Source of the DNA: Pontibacter pudoricolor
GTDB taxonomy: Bacteria > Bacteroidota > Bacteroidia > Cytophagales > Hymenobacteraceae
Direction: 5' to 3'
DNA: 64,000 nt
Assembly (NCBI RefSeq): GCF_010092985.1
Contig: NZ_CP048106.1
Location: 2,108,001 to 2,172,000, forward strand
Shown: positions 11,250 through 20,566 of the stretch, in pieces
Layout: every line of letters begins with the position of its first letter
How positions within the stretch are numbered: the first letter of the stretch is position 1
Position numbers and translations under genes: made by a program
The notes under the pieces: model-generated
What the model saw: the letters and a program-made list of their open reading frames with translations, nothing else
What the model was told of the DNA's origin: nothing
Databases searched by the model: none

Positions 11250-11415
11250 TTAATGCTCTTTCAAATGCTCTTTCGGACTTCCTAGTCCGAAAGCACTCTG
11301 CCGGGGACTTCCTAGTCCCCGTAGATAAGCCTTTCTTTTACGCGGACGTGGACGTCCGCAGCAGACGGGGGTAGGGGCTTTCTTTTAAGTTTCGGACATG
11401 GATGTCCGAAACAGC
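11250..11415 (+). repeat. Four-hairpin mosaic element, copy 2
   Basis: The cleanest copy. CTTTCGGACT-TCCT-AGTCCGAAAG (11270-11293), CGGGGACT-TCCT-AGTCCCCG (11302-11321), GCGGACG-TGGA-CGTCCGC (11342-11359) and GTTTCGGACA-TGGA-TGTCCGAAAC (11389-11412). The first two centres read TCCT and the last two TGGA, the reverse complement type. It fills the 522-bp spacer between batC and the tetR gene together with AACTATAG words. Confidence 0.85.
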
Positions 11416-11594
11416 AATTTGCATTAGCATACGCCCTTGCTGTCTGTTTTCACCAACAAGCAAGGCAGCTGGCTCAGTGGAACACCAACAACGGCGGGCT
11501 TTGACACTTAAATCGTAAAAGCTAAACAGCTTCCACAGTTCACTTCTCTCCTCCCCAACTATAAAAATAATTCAGCTTACTTCTTTGAGATTAC

Positions 11595-11608
11595 AAACCG
11601 ATTGGTTT
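11595..11608. promoter_or_regulatory. Predicted TetR operator at its own promoter
   Basis: AAACC-GATT-GGTTT is a perfect 5-bp inverted repeat 21 bp before the tetR start. It overlaps the spacer just before a TATTTTG promoter-like box. A close match lies at 12246-12259 before the thioesterase, so both sites probably bind the same regulator. Confidence 0.65.
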
Positions 11609-11628
11609 ATTTTGTCGTAACATAATCT

Positions 11629-12227
11629 ATGGAAACTATAACCAAAGCCGAACGCACACGCCAGTATATCATTGAGCAGGCAGCACACCTGTTTAACCAG
11701 CGTGGTTATTCCGGTACTTCGTTACAGGATATAATGGCTGCAACCGGGCTTACGAAAGGTGGCATTTATGGTCATTTTGAGAGTAAGGAAGAGATTGCGC
11801 TCGCAGCTTTCAACTATGCGTCCGGTATTATTCTGCAATTGCTTTCGCAAACTGTAAATGCTCACCAAACAGCGGTAGCTAAACTAGAAGCGTTGCTGGA
11901 CTTTTACAAAAAGTATCTTATTTCTCCGCCTATTACCGGTGGTTGCCCTGTATTAAACACATCTGTAGAAGCCGACGATACCAACCCCTGTTGCGTGCCA
12001 GCGTGGTAAAAGTGCTCAATAAAATGCACCGCTCCCTCGAATACATAGTGCAGCAGGGAATACAAAATGGTGAGTTAAAGGCCTCAGCTAATCCGGAGCA
12101 GTTTGCCATACTTTTTATCAGCATGATAGAGGGTGGCGTTATGGTTTCCAAGGCGTATGGTAATCCGCTTTATCTGAATACGGTTTTAAAGCAGCTGCAT
12201 AAGATGATAGCCGAAATTAAAAGCTAA
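11629..12227 (+). pseudogene. TetR family regulator, frameshifted
   Basis: The first frame (to 12009) encodes a TetR DNA-binding domain: RTRQYIIEQAAHLFNQRGYSG then TSLQDIMAATGLTKGGIYGHF with the recognition helix, and the start of the ligand domain ending GGCPVLNTSVEADDTNP. The next frame then continues LLRASVVKVLNKMHRSLEYI to 12227, the normal C-terminal half. The join is the C run at 11985-11988; one extra C restores one 199-codon ORF. Either a recent 1-bp loss, a phase-variable tract or a sequencing error. If real, the protein keeps DNA binding but loses most of its ligand and dimer domain. Confidence 0.85.
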
Positions 12228-12245
12228 TTTTTTTTGATCATAAAT

Positions 12246-12259
12246 AAACCAAACGGTCT
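12246..12259. promoter_or_regulatory. Predicted TetR operator before the thioesterase
   Basis: AAACC-AAAC-GGTCT, preceded by AT, matches the reverse complement of the operator at 11595-11608 at 13 of 16 positions including flanks. It lies 18 bp before the start codon of the thioesterase gene. Confidence 0.6.
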
Positions 12260-12277
12260 TTTTTAAATTTATCAACT

Positions 12278-12790
12278 ATGAACGAGACATCACTACCAAA
12301 GTACCCGGAAAGCGCTTCACTTATTCGTTTTGAAGACTGCGATCCGTTTGGCCACCTGAACAACGGCCGCTACACCGATTACTTTCTGAACGCCCGCGAA
12401 GATCAGCTCCGGGAGAACTATAACCTGGATATTTACCGCCACATGCAGGCAGCAGGTAAAGCATGGGTAGTAACCTCGAACCAGATGGCGTACCTGCGCG
12501 AGGCCAAACTGATGGAAAAAGTAACCATACGTACGTGCCTGCGCTGGTTTACCGATACCGACATTATGATGGAAGCTCTGATGCTGGATAAGAAAACCGG
12601 CAAAATTAAATCGGTGGCCTGGATGCGCTTTAGCTATATAGATGTGAAGATTGGTAAGAAAACTAGACACGAAGATCATCTGCTGGAGCTTTTTGGCAAA
12701 GTGGCTATACTTGGCGAGGGTAAAGACCTGTTAATGTTTGAGGAACGTGTAAAGGAACTACGGCAGTCAGAAGTAGCTATTGAACAATAA
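12278..12790 (+). CDS. Acyl-CoA thioesterase, 4HBT hotdog family
   Basis: A 170-residue hotdog-fold thioesterase that hydrolyses acyl-CoA. The 4HBT motif is seen as RFEDCDPFGHLNNGRYTDYF (18-37), with Asp22 as the likely catalytic residue as in YbgC/FadM. The substrate cannot be read from sequence. It lies 50 bp after the tetR gene and has a matching operator, so it is the likely regulated target, probably induced by an acyl or aromatic effector. It is cytoplasmic; no signal is present. Confidence 0.88.
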   Translation: MNETSLPKYPESASLIRFEDCDPFGHLNNGRYTDYFLNAREDQLRENYNLDIYRHMQAAGKAWVVTSNQMAYLREAKLMEKVTIRTCLRWFTDTDIMMEALMLDKKTGKIKSVAWMRFSYIDVKIGKKTRHEDHLLELFGKVAILGEGKDLLMFEERVKELRQSEVAIEQ

Positions 12791-12934
12791 CTTATAGTTG
12801 CTGAAAGTTTTTTTCAGTTTTTTGCTGTCGTCTTGCAACCAATTAGGCTGTTTAAGACTCTTCCTTTTAAGTTTACGTGTGCGCTCATCATTCTGGGCTA
12901 AAACTGCATCTGATCATTTTCTGCCAAACCTGAT

Positions 12935-13570
12935 ATGAAAAAGGAACTTAAGAGTATTTTGGAAGTAATTACGCTGGCTGAGCGGCTGAAGTGCGAAATG
13001 CGCCATAGCTGGCTTACCGATGGACGACAGGAAAGTGTGGCAGAACATACCTGGCGCATGGCGTTGATGGCAGTTTTACTGGAACCTTACCTGGATGAGG
13101 AAGTGGACACCGCCAGAATGCTGAAGATGATCCTGGTGCATGATCTGGTTGAGATTGAAGCGGGTGATATTCCGGCTTTTCAGTTGATGACTGAAGAGGC
13201 AAGAGCTTTAAAACAGCAGAAAGAATTGCAGGCGATAGAAAACCTGCGTACTAAACTGGGAAACGGTATAGGGCAGCACATTTTTGAACTATGGCACGAG
13301 TTTGAAGCCAAAGCTACCTACGAAGCGAAAGTAGCCAACGCCTTAGATAAACTGGAAGTACGCCTGCAACACAACCACGCCGATATTGCCACCTGGCTGG
13401 AAGTGGAACAGGACAACGTTTTCAGAATGGGCGACCACACTGGTTTCGATTCCTGCCTCGATCAGTTAAAAGACCTGATACAGGAACAGGCAGTGCAAAA
13501 AATGGAAAAAGCTGGCATTTCTACTACAAGTGTTTTAGCAAGGGTGGCATCTCAGAATGCGCTCGCTTAA
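12935..13570 (+). CDS. HD-domain hydrolase, YfbR/HDDC2-like
   Basis: A 211-residue metal-dependent phosphohydrolase. HD ligands are visible: His38 (SVAEHTWR), His69-Asp70 (MILVHDLVEIEAGDIP) with Glu73 and Asp78, and Asp138 in VANALDKLE. This fits the HD_3 family (YfbR, HDDC2), which remove phosphate from deoxynucleoside monophosphates. Substrate is inferred from the family. It is monocistronic, with a terminator at 13596. Confidence 0.88.
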   Translation: MKKELKSILEVITLAERLKCEMRHSWLTDGRQESVAEHTWRMALMAVLLEPYLDEEVDTARMLKMILVHDLVEIEAGDIPAFQLMTEEARALKQQKELQAIENLRTKLGNGIGQHIFELWHEFEAKATYEAKVANALDKLEVRLQHNHADIATWLEVEQDNVFRMGDHTGFDSCLDQLKDLIQEQAVQKMEKAGISTTSVLARVASQNALA

Positions 13571-13595
13571 AATAGATTAAGTTAAACATGGAATG

Positions 13596-13636
13596 CAGAA
13601 AAGCACTGGCGTAAAGTCAGTGCTTTTCTGTTTTTA
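13596..13636 (+). terminator. Terminator after the HD hydrolase
   Basis: A 13-bp perfect stem (CAGAAAAGCACTG at 13596-13608 with 13618-13630) followed by five T. Confidence 0.85.
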
Positions 13637-13718
13637 GATCTCTTAACTATAGTTTACATTAAACAAGAGGCTAAACTATAGTTGCTATTCGTATACTTGT
13701 GTTCTCAAACTATAAACT

Positions 13719-14162
13719 ATGGATGCTGCTACCCACTACCGCCTACTCGAGAAATTATACCACCGTGCCAACATACAGCAGTTTATAGATGGCAGCCAGA
13801 TAAACGTGCAGCACCGGACAGCGGAGATAACCTTGCCGGTGCAGGCCAAGTATAACCACGGAGCCAATGCCATGCATGGCGCCCTGTATTTTAAGTTACT
13901 GGATGATGCCGCCTATTTTGCTATTGCTTCTATAGTTCAGGATGTGTTTATAGTTACCTCTTCTTTTCAGCTGAACCTGGTGCGCCCGGTAACCGGAGGA
14001 ACCATAAAAGCTGTCGGTAAAGTCAGAACGATTGGGAAAAATCTTTTTGTAGCTGAGGCCACGTTATACAATGAGCAAGGCAAAGAAGTAGCTTTCGGTA
14101 CAGGCCAGTTCATGAAAACAAACCAGCCATTAAACAGTATGGACGGGTACTCTGAAGAGTAA
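13719..14162 (+). CDS. PaaI-like hotdog thioesterase
   Basis: A 147-residue hotdog-fold protein. The PaaI-type motif GANAMHGALYFKLLDDAAYFA (about 48-68) holds the substrate-binding His and the Asp that activates water. The C-terminal strand segments (GTIKAVGKVRTIGKNLFVAE) are typical. It probably cleaves a small acyl- or arylacyl-CoA. The promoter region contains two full AACTATAGTT palindromes or close copies (13645-13654 and near 13677). It is monocistronic. Confidence 0.87.
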   Translation: MDAATHYRLLEKLYHRANIQQFIDGSQINVQHRTAEITLPVQAKYNHGANAMHGALYFKLLDDAAYFAIASIVQDVFIVTSSFQLNLVRPVTGGTIKAVGKVRTIGKNLFVAEATLYNEQGKEVAFGTGQFMKTNQPLNSMDGYSEE

Positions 14163-14546
14163 TGCTTTCCTTTATAGTTTAGGGTTGCAATACGTGTTTA
14201 AAAAAGAGCTATTTGTACTGAAGTACAATAAATCAGCCTAGTTTCTCCTTCAAATCCAGTCCGTTTCATTTCGTCACACATAACATTTCCAGCTTTAGTA
14301 AAACTACTCTTACAGTTTATAATTATTCCTGCATTTAAATAACGCCCCGCAGCATTGTAAGCAGAAAGTTACCCTGTATAACCTGTTTACGCTTAAGTAT
14401 TTTATGCATTTCCCTTCCCATTTTTACTCCTTCTCTTACAAAAACTTTCCCTTCACCAGATATTAGCAATACCCGGTGTTCCATCGATAACTATAGAATT
14501 ACCTTCTTGTTCTTAAGGGTATATTCTAAACTAAAAACAAAAAATT
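14163..14546. other. Spacer without recognised gene
   Basis: 384 bp, AT-rich, with a few CTATAG words (one at about 14491). No ORF, RNA or hairpin of note on either strand; it presumably holds the promoter of the downstream lipoprotein. Confidence 0.5.
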
Positions 14547-15149
14547 ATGAAAAATTTGTTACCAAGAACTACCGTCCTTACCGCTGTAGTTTCACTGTTT
14601 CTGTTTTCCGCCTGCGAATCTGATGAGGCAACTCCGGATGCAACTCTACAAGCTGCAAATACACAAGCAGCTCATCAAACCAATTCTATGAACCTGTACA
14701 AAACCTACACTGTAGAGTTGATGGAACTGAATGGTTCAGGTGTAAATGGCATGGCACATATCGAATTAATGGGCGATAAGATTGACGTAAGCCTGGAGGC
14801 TGGCGGATTAACACCAGAAATGGAGCATATGCAGCATATTCATGGCTTTATTGAGAACAACAGAAATGCTGTTTGCCCGCCCCCATCTGCAGATACAAAC
14901 GGTGATGGCCTGATCAGTTTAGTGGAAGGTATACCTTTCTATGGTCCAGTGCTGGTGCCTCTCACCCCCTATCCGGTAGCTGATGCAACAGGTATGGTAG
15001 ATTTTATGAATCAGTATCCTATAGGCAGAACGGTGAGATCGTTACAAAACAACGTAATAGTGCTGCATGGCATGTATGTAGACGGTGTTTATGATCCAAC
15101 TATACCAGTAGCATGTGGTCAGATAAAAGTTATGAATAAGGGGAAATAG
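14547..15149 (+). CDS. CHRD-like lipoprotein
   Basis: A 200-residue lipoprotein with signal MKNLLPRTTVLTAVVSLFLFSAC (Cys23 lipidated). The mature domain (about 50-197) resembles CHRD or Cu/Zn superoxide dismutase-like beta sandwiches: MAHIELMGDKIDVSLEAGGL, then HMQHIHGFIE, NNVIVLHGMYVDG and a final CGQIKVM. A calcium-loop-like DTNGDGLISLVEG lies at about 116-128. The full set of SOD copper ligands is not evident, so enzyme activity is doubtful. Periplasmic or surface-exposed; function unknown. Confidence 0.75.
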   Translation: MKNLLPRTTVLTAVVSLFLFSACESDEATPDATLQAANTQAAHQTNSMNLYKTYTVELMELNGSGVNGMAHIELMGDKIDVSLEAGGLTPEMEHMQHIHGFIENNRNAVCPPPSADTNGDGLISLVEGIPFYGPVLVPLTPYPVADATGMVDFMNQYPIGRTVRSLQNNVIVLHGMYVDGVYDPTIPVACGQIKVMNKGK

Positions 15150-15165
15150 GGCTAACCTTAACTAT

Positions 15166-15209
15166 AAAACAAAAGAGGAGCAGACTTACATCTGCTCCTC
15201 TTTTGTTTT
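15166..15209. terminator. Bidirectional terminator
   Basis: A 19-bp perfect hairpin (15166-15184 with 15191-15209; loop CTTACA). T runs on both sides serve the converging lipoprotein and S9 peptidase genes. Confidence 0.9.
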
Positions 15210-15219
15210 AAACTATAGC

Positions 15220-18111
15220 TTATTGGTTGATCTCACTGGCTAACTCCGGTTCCGGTTGTGGCTCTGGTTCCAGTTCAAAACCATAGTCTTTCCCTTTTAA
15301 GATAGTCGGTACGCCCTTCTTCATCCAGATCGGCATTGGTTTGCCTTTCAGGTAATAATCAAAGAACTGCGACATTCTAACAGATAGGTCTTTGCGGTTT
15401 TTACGCTGCACCAGGTTATGGTCTTCTCCGTTGTACACCAGCATCCAAACGGGCTTGTTTAATCTGCGGAGTGCCATAAAATACTCGATACCCTGGTACC
15501 ACGGAACAGCACCGTCCTGGTCGTTATGCATGATAAGCAGCGGTGTTTCTACACGGTCGGCAAAGAACAGCGGAGAGTTCTCGATAAACTGCATTGGCTT
15601 CTCCCAAAGCGTTCCACCTATGCGGCTCTGTGTTTTCTCGTACTGGAACTGGCGGCTCAGGCCTGTTCCCCATCGAATACCACCATAGGCACTTGTCATG
15701 TTAGAAACCGGCGCACCAGCCATAGCAGCTTTAAACAAATTGGTTTTGGTAACCATGTACGCGATCTGGTAACCTCCCCAGCTCTGCCCTTGCAAGGCCA
15801 TATTTTTCTCATCAACAAAGCCCTGCATTGCCAGTTTCTGCACACCCGGTATGATACAGTCCATGGCACTCTCGCCCGGGTAACCATTTTTATACACGAT
15901 GTCCGGCACAAATACCAGGTAGCCATTGCTCACGTAGTAAGAAATATTAACGGTAGATGCACTTGGTGAAGGTGTTTTATGGGCGTGCAGTTCATCCGAA
16001 GAGCGCTCATAAAAATAAACGATCATCGGGTACTTCTTCTTCGGATCAAAATTCTCTGGCTTGTACAGCAAACCTTCCAGCGGAATACCATCTGTCGATT
16101 TCCAGTTAACCAGTTCCACCGTTCCCCACAGGTAATCTTTCATTTGCGGGTTGGCATTGCTCAGCTGTGTTGGCTTATCAAAAGTGGTTGTAGTTGAGTA
16201 CAGGTCCGGGAACTCCTGGAACGAGCCTTTGCGGAATGTAAAGCGGTTCTCATTTTTAGCTTTACGCAAACGGGTAAAGCTATTCGGAGCCATTACCAGT
16301 TGCTCAGGCTGTGCCTCTTTACTCACATAGTCACGGAAGTAACCACCGGACTTATCTTTATTATTGAAAGCGCTTAAGAACAGTGTAGCATTTTCAGGAA
16401 TAAACTTTTCTTCATCATCAAGCTGCTCATACCTGAAGCTGAGTTTATTCTTTCGGCCATAGCTATCGGTCAGGTTCACCGGTGCTTTTTTACCGGTCGG
16501 GTCCAGTTTCCAGATGTCGTATTTATCGTACACCAGCAGGTAGCTGTCATTTTCAACCCATCCTGCTAAACTATAAGAACCTGGCAGCGCCGGTATGTCA
16601 TTCGATTCGTCATAGAACGGCAGACCAATGCGTTTGGTAAGGTTCAGGTTCTTACCGTTTTTAGTAGCCAGTGTATGCCAGCTGCTGTCAGTTGGTTCGT
16701 ACCAGTACACATAGTTGCCCTTCGGTGATAAGCGTGGATAACCGCGTGTTTCGTTCAGCACCTGCTTGCGCGTTCCTTTTTTCAGGTCGATCAGGTAAGC
16801 ATCTTTGCGGGTTGGCGTATCGTAACCGATGGTCATTTTATACTTTTCGTCGCTCACTCCCAGTGCCACATCACCTTCGCCGTTTGCATCCAGGTACACA
16901 TCCGGAATCTCCAGGGTAGCCAGCTGCTGCATTTTCTTGCCTTTCAGCTCATACATGGCCAGGAACGACTGCTTCAGGTCGCGGTCTTTGTTCTTTAGCT
17001 GCATCGGCTGGATAAGCGGGTCTTTGTAGGTCCAGATGTCGAGGCTAACTTTATCTTCTTCCAGTTGGGTCGTATCTTTTTCGTAGCGGGTCGGGCGCGG
17101 GAACGTGCCAAAGAACAGGCGCTTGCCATCTTCTGAGAAATTCAGCTTGCCATGCTCGCTTACCATCCAGTCTTTCGGCATGCCGGCACTTAGCGTATCG
17201 GCCAGCTTCGTTTTGCGATTGTCCTTTCTCGTCCAGTGGTGCAGGGCAAAGTAGCGGATCTCAGCTTCCAGGGTATCGTTGGTAGCCACAAAAGCCAGTT
17301 GTTCACCTGCTTTGTCCGGTGTTATACTTTTGTAAGAAACTTTACCCGTATCAATAGGCATCACTTTCAGGTCGGCAGTGCTTACGGCATAAACGCCGGC
17401 TTTGTGCAACGAGTCCAGCTCATCTTTCACAAAATACAGCATGTTGCCCTTCTCCGAAAAAGTATAGTCGATCACTCTGTCAAAGCGCTGCTCTTTACCG
17501 GTTTCCAGGTTACGAAGCACCAGTTCAGTACCGTTATACTTTTTATTTTTCTTCAGAGCTTTTTTAGCAACAGCGGGTTTTGCTTCTTCTTTTTTGGCTT
17601 CTGCAGTCGGCTCGGCTTTCTTTTCCTTTTTAGCCGGGAGCTCTTTTTCCAGGTGATATGCTACCCAGTTATTACCTTTTTTAGGCAGCTGGTAAGATTT
17701 CACCCGCGGCATCTTCACCACGTTCATATTCTCCAGCAGCACTATAGCCAGGGAATCTTTCGGCAGGTCGTCGCCTTTCTTCTTTTTAAGTTTTAGCTGG
17801 CGCACTTTCTGGTACTCCGGCTTTATATTAAAAACGGCGTAACGGCTGTCGTTGGTAAAAGCTGCCTTGGTGCCGCGTGGGTAACTGGTAAGTTTGTTGG
17901 TTACCATGTCGCGGATCAGGAGGTCGCCATCACCTTCCTGCGGATTCACATTAAACAGTACGTATTTTCCGTTATCAGATATCTTTTCCCCATCCACGTT
18001 TTTCCAACTGTCGTACACGTCGTGGGTTAAAGGTTTTTTTGCTGCTTGCTGTGCCTGGGCTTGCATAAACCCGAAACTACAGCATACAGCCAGGTATAAA
18101 AATTTCTTCAT
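15220..18111 (-). CDS. S9 family prolyl oligopeptidase, secreted
   Basis: A 963-residue serine peptidase of the S9 (prolyl oligopeptidase/DPP-IV-like) family. A signal peptide (MKKFLYLAVCCSFGFMQAQA) exports it. A long N-terminal beta-propeller region includes a Lys/Ala/Glu-rich insertion at about 150-190 (KKEKKAEPTAEAKKEEAKP). The alpha/beta hydrolase domain near the C-terminus shows the nucleophile motif GQSWGGYQ, the acid in NDQDGAVPW and the histidine in NGEDHNL. It probably trims peptides in the periplasm. It is monocistronic with a strong terminator. Confidence 0.93.
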   Translation of the reverse strand: MKKFLYLAVCCSFGFMQAQAQQAAKKPLTHDVYDSWKNVDGEKISDNGKYVLFNVNPQEGDGDLLIRDMVTNKLTSYPRGTKAAFTNDSRYAVFNIKPEYQKVRQLKLKKKKGDDLPKDSLAIVLLENMNVVKMPRVKSYQLPKKGNNWVAYHLEKELPAKKEKKAEPTAEAKKEEAKPAVAKKALKKNKKYNGTELVLRNLETGKEQRFDRVIDYTFSEKGNMLYFVKDELDSLHKAGVYAVSTADLKVMPIDTGKVSYKSITPDKAGEQLAFVATNDTLEAEIRYFALHHWTRKDNRKTKLADTLSAGMPKDWMVSEHGKLNFSEDGKRLFFGTFPRPTRYEKDTTQLEEDKVSLDIWTYKDPLIQPMQLKNKDRDLKQSFLAMYELKGKKMQQLATLEIPDVYLDANGEGDVALGVSDEKYKMTIGYDTPTRKDAYLIDLKKGTRKQVLNETRGYPRLSPKGNYVYWYEPTDSSWHTLATKNGKNLNLTKRIGLPFYDESNDIPALPGSYSLAGWVENDSYLLVYDKYDIWKLDPTGKKAPVNLTDSYGRKNKLSFRYEQLDDEEKFIPENATLFLSAFNNKDKSGGYFRDYVSKEAQPEQLVMAPNSFTRLRKAKNENRFTFRKGSFQEFPDLYSTTTTFDKPTQLSNANPQMKDYLWGTVELVNWKSTDGIPLEGLLYKPENFDPKKKYPMIVYFYERSSDELHAHKTPSPSASTVNISYYVSNGYLVFVPDIVYKNGYPGESAMDCIIPGVQKLAMQGFVDEKNMALQGQSWGGYQIAYMVTKTNLFKAAMAGAPVSNMTSAYGGIRWGTGLSRQFQYEKTQSRIGGTLWEKPMQFIENSPLFFADRVETPLLIMHNDQDGAVPWYQGIEYFMALRRLNKPVWMLVYNGEDHNLVQRKNRKDLSVRMSQFFDYYLKGKPMPIWMKKGVPTILKGKDYGFELEPEPQPEPELASEINQ

Positions 18112-18513
18112 CCTGGGTTAAATAGGTTAGTTAGTTTATAGTTGATTAGTTGTTCGTATCTAAAGATAGGGAAAACCTGAAAAGGTTTAAAAAATAGAGA
18201 AGGTTATAGTAAAATACATAGTTGGTTTATAGTTTACCTTTTTAAAGGACAAAATTAGTTTAGAAGCTTAGAGAGTTTAGAAGTTTAAGAATTGAGAAGT
18301 TAATGAATCCTAGTGGCTTATGATCCCCAGAATAATTAATCAGTTGTGGCACAGGCACTCGCAGGAGCTGCGCATGCTACGAGGTGTAATCCTGAATTTA
18401 AAACTCCTGAACTATCTAACTCCTAAACTCTCTAACTTCCTTCCCTAACGTTCGTTTGTTTTTAACTATAAATCCTGATAATTTCACAGTACCAATTAAA
18501 TCCTTACAAAATC
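18112..18513. other. Spacer between divergent S9 peptidase and thiolase
   Basis: 402 bp. It carries an inverted pair GAAGCTTAGAGAGTTTAG (about 18265) and CTAAACTCTCTAACTTCC (about 18424), which can form a long-range stem, plus several TATAGTT words. Promoters of both genes must lie here, but I cannot place them with confidence. Confidence 0.5.
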
Positions 18514-19698
18514 ATGCAAACTAAAGAAGTTTATATAATATCGGCTGTTCGTACGCCTATCGGAAGTTTCGGTGGTGCACTGGCAAGCCTTTCTGCAACT
18601 GAGCTTGGTGCGGCGGCTATTAAAGGCGCTGTAGAAAGAGCAGGTATCGATAAAAACCTGGTACAGGAAGTTATCATGGGTAACGTATTGTCTGCTAATG
18701 TTGGCCAGGCTCCGGCGCGACAGGCTGCGGTTAAGGCTGGCTTAGGCTACAACGTAGAGTGTACAACTATAAATAAAGTTTGTGCTTCGGGTACAAAAGC
18801 AATCATGTATGCGGCGCAGGCCATTATGCTGGGCCATAAAGATGTAATCGTGGCTGGCGGTATGGAAAGCATGAGCAATGTACCTTACTATGTAGAAAAA
18901 GCACGTTGGGGCGCTAAAATGGGCCACACGCAAATGACGGACGGCCTGATAAGAGATGGCCTGTGGGATGTTTACAATGACTTCCATATGGGTAACGCTG
19001 CCGAAAACACTGCCCGCGAAATGAAGATTACCCGCGAAATGCAGGACGAATATGCGATCAGTTCTTACAAAAAGTCTGCAGCTGCTGCTGAAGCCGGCTT
19101 AATGAAAGACGAGATCATTCCGGTTGAAATTCCGCAGCGTGGCAAAGATCCTATAGTTGTATCGGAAGACGAAGAATACAAAAAAGTTAGCTTTGATAAG
19201 ATTCCTGGCCTTCGCCCGGTGTTTGATAAAGAAGGTACAGTAACAGCTGCTAACGCATCAACCCTGAATGATGGTGCTGCTGCGCTTGTACTGATGAGCA
19301 AAGAGAAAGCAGAAGAACTTGGTGTGAAGCCAATTGCGAAGATCCGTGGTTTTGCAGACGCAGAGCAAGATCCGATCTGGTTTACAACTACGCCATCGCT
19401 GGCAATACCGAAAGCACTTAAAAATGCAGGTGTTACGCCAGAGGAAGTAGATTTCTATGAGATCAACGAAGCATTCTCTGTAGTATCTATCGCTAATAAC
19501 CAGAAACTTGGCCTGGAAGGTGGTAACGTAAACGTGTTTGGTGGTGCAGTATCGCTTGGTCACCCGCTGGGTGCATCTGGTGCGCGTATTGTAACTACAC
19601 TTTGCAACGTGCTGGACAAAAAAGGCGGCAAGATTGGTGTAACCGGTATCTGTAACGGTGGTGGCGGCGCTTCTGCCCTTGTTATCGAGAAACTATAG
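18514..19698 (+). CDS. Acetyl-CoA acetyltransferase (thiolase)
   Basis: A 394-residue thiolase that condenses two acetyl-CoA or cleaves acetoacetyl/3-ketoacyl-CoA. The acyl-accepting cysteine is Cys90 in INKVCASGTKA. The other family motifs are NEAFSVV, GHPLGASGARI (active-site His) and CNGGGGASALVIE (second Cys). Length and motifs match AtoB/PhbA-type enzymes, but beta-oxidation FadA-type activity cannot be excluded. It is monocistronic, flanked by its own terminator. Confidence 0.93.
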   Translation: MQTKEVYIISAVRTPIGSFGGALASLSATELGAAAIKGAVERAGIDKNLVQEVIMGNVLSANVGQAPARQAAVKAGLGYNVECTTINKVCASGTKAIMYAAQAIMLGHKDVIVAGGMESMSNVPYYVEKARWGAKMGHTQMTDGLIRDGLWDVYNDFHMGNAAENTAREMKITREMQDEYAISSYKKSAAAAEAGLMKDEIIPVEIPQRGKDPIVVSEDEEYKKVSFDKIPGLRPVFDKEGTVTAANASTLNDGAAALVLMSKEKAEELGVKPIAKIRGFADAEQDPIWFTTTPSLAIPKALKNAGVTPEEVDFYEINEAFSVVSIANNQKLGLEGGNVNVFGGAVSLGHPLGASGARIVTTLCNVLDKKGGKIGVTGICNGGGGASALVIEKL

Positions 19699-19736
19699 TT
19701 TACCTTATAGTTTGCCTTAAGGCATACAATTTGCAG

Positions 19737-19770
19737 GAAGCCTTACGTTAAATCGTAAGGCTTCTTTTTT
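19737..19770 (+). terminator. Terminator of the thiolase gene
   Basis: An 11-bp perfect stem (GAAGCCTTACG at 19737-19747 with 19754-19764), loop TTAAAT, then six T. Confidence 0.9.
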
Positions 19771-19834
19771 ATACCTTAGCTGTATATTAAACTGATTACT
19801 ATAGTTTTGGTGTTTATCTATACTAAAGATACGA

Positions 19835-20368
19835 ATGTCATTAGAGACTGAATTAGCTAAGTTCTGGAATTGGGCCAACATGACTCCTGAGACTTATAAC
19901 GAAGAGCGGGGATTGGGAGAATGGGAAATTGAATATCCGGGTTGGGAGGAACTGTACAAAACGGCCGATGAAGCCCTCGAACAGTTGAATAAGGAATTTA
20001 ACCATGACCTGGCCCAACAGCTGGTTTATGCCCTGGCTATAGATAACGAATCAGGAACAGTGTTGCAGGCTATAGTTGATAAACTGGAATCTAAGCTCAG
20101 GTTTGTAAAAAAGGCTATCAATTCAGATCAGTCGCAGGCCAGGTGGCAGGCGGCCGAGTTGCTCGGTAACACAGAAGTGGAAGACCGGGAAAAATTACTC
20201 GTTAACCTGGTTACTCGTGATAAGGACAAGTATGTTATCAGGAGGGCTTTGATGAGCCTGGATAAAGTGAACCATACTAAAGCGGCTGAGTTCGCGAAGG
20301 GCTTTTTAAAAGACCCGGATCCGTTTATGAAATTAGTATCTAAACAAATCGTTAAAAAGAAAGCCTAA
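19835..20368 (+). CDS. HEAT-repeat-like protein
   Basis: A 177-residue, all-helical soluble protein with no signal. The C-terminal half (about 90-175) reads as HEAT-like helix pairs: QARWQAAELLGNTEV, YVIRRALMSLDKVNH, FAKGFLKDPDPFMKLVSKQI. The N-terminal part is acidic and aromatic (ELAKFWNWANMTPETYNEER). HEAT repeats bind partners; no enzyme motif is seen. The gene stands alone, and its function is unknown. Confidence 0.75.
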   Translation: MSLETELAKFWNWANMTPETYNEERGLGEWEIEYPGWEELYKTADEALEQLNKEFNHDLAQQLVYALAIDNESGTVLQAIVDKLESKLRFVKKAINSDQSQARWQAAELLGNTEVEDREKLLVNLVTRDKDKYVIRRALMSLDKVNHTKAAEFAKGFLKDPDPFMKLVSKQIVKKKA

Positions 20369-20566
20369 GAGTATGTTTAAATTTCGTTTTTGCATGCGAA
20401 AATCAGACAGAAGGGTTCTGAGGAAATGTTTTTTGAGCCGCATAGCAGCGCTACGTGGCGATAAAAAGATGAAGTCAGGTTCCTTTATGGATGGTTTGCA
20501 GCGCAAAATATGAATTTTAAACATGCTCTAAACTATAGGTTAGTTATTCCATTGTATTCCATCCGT

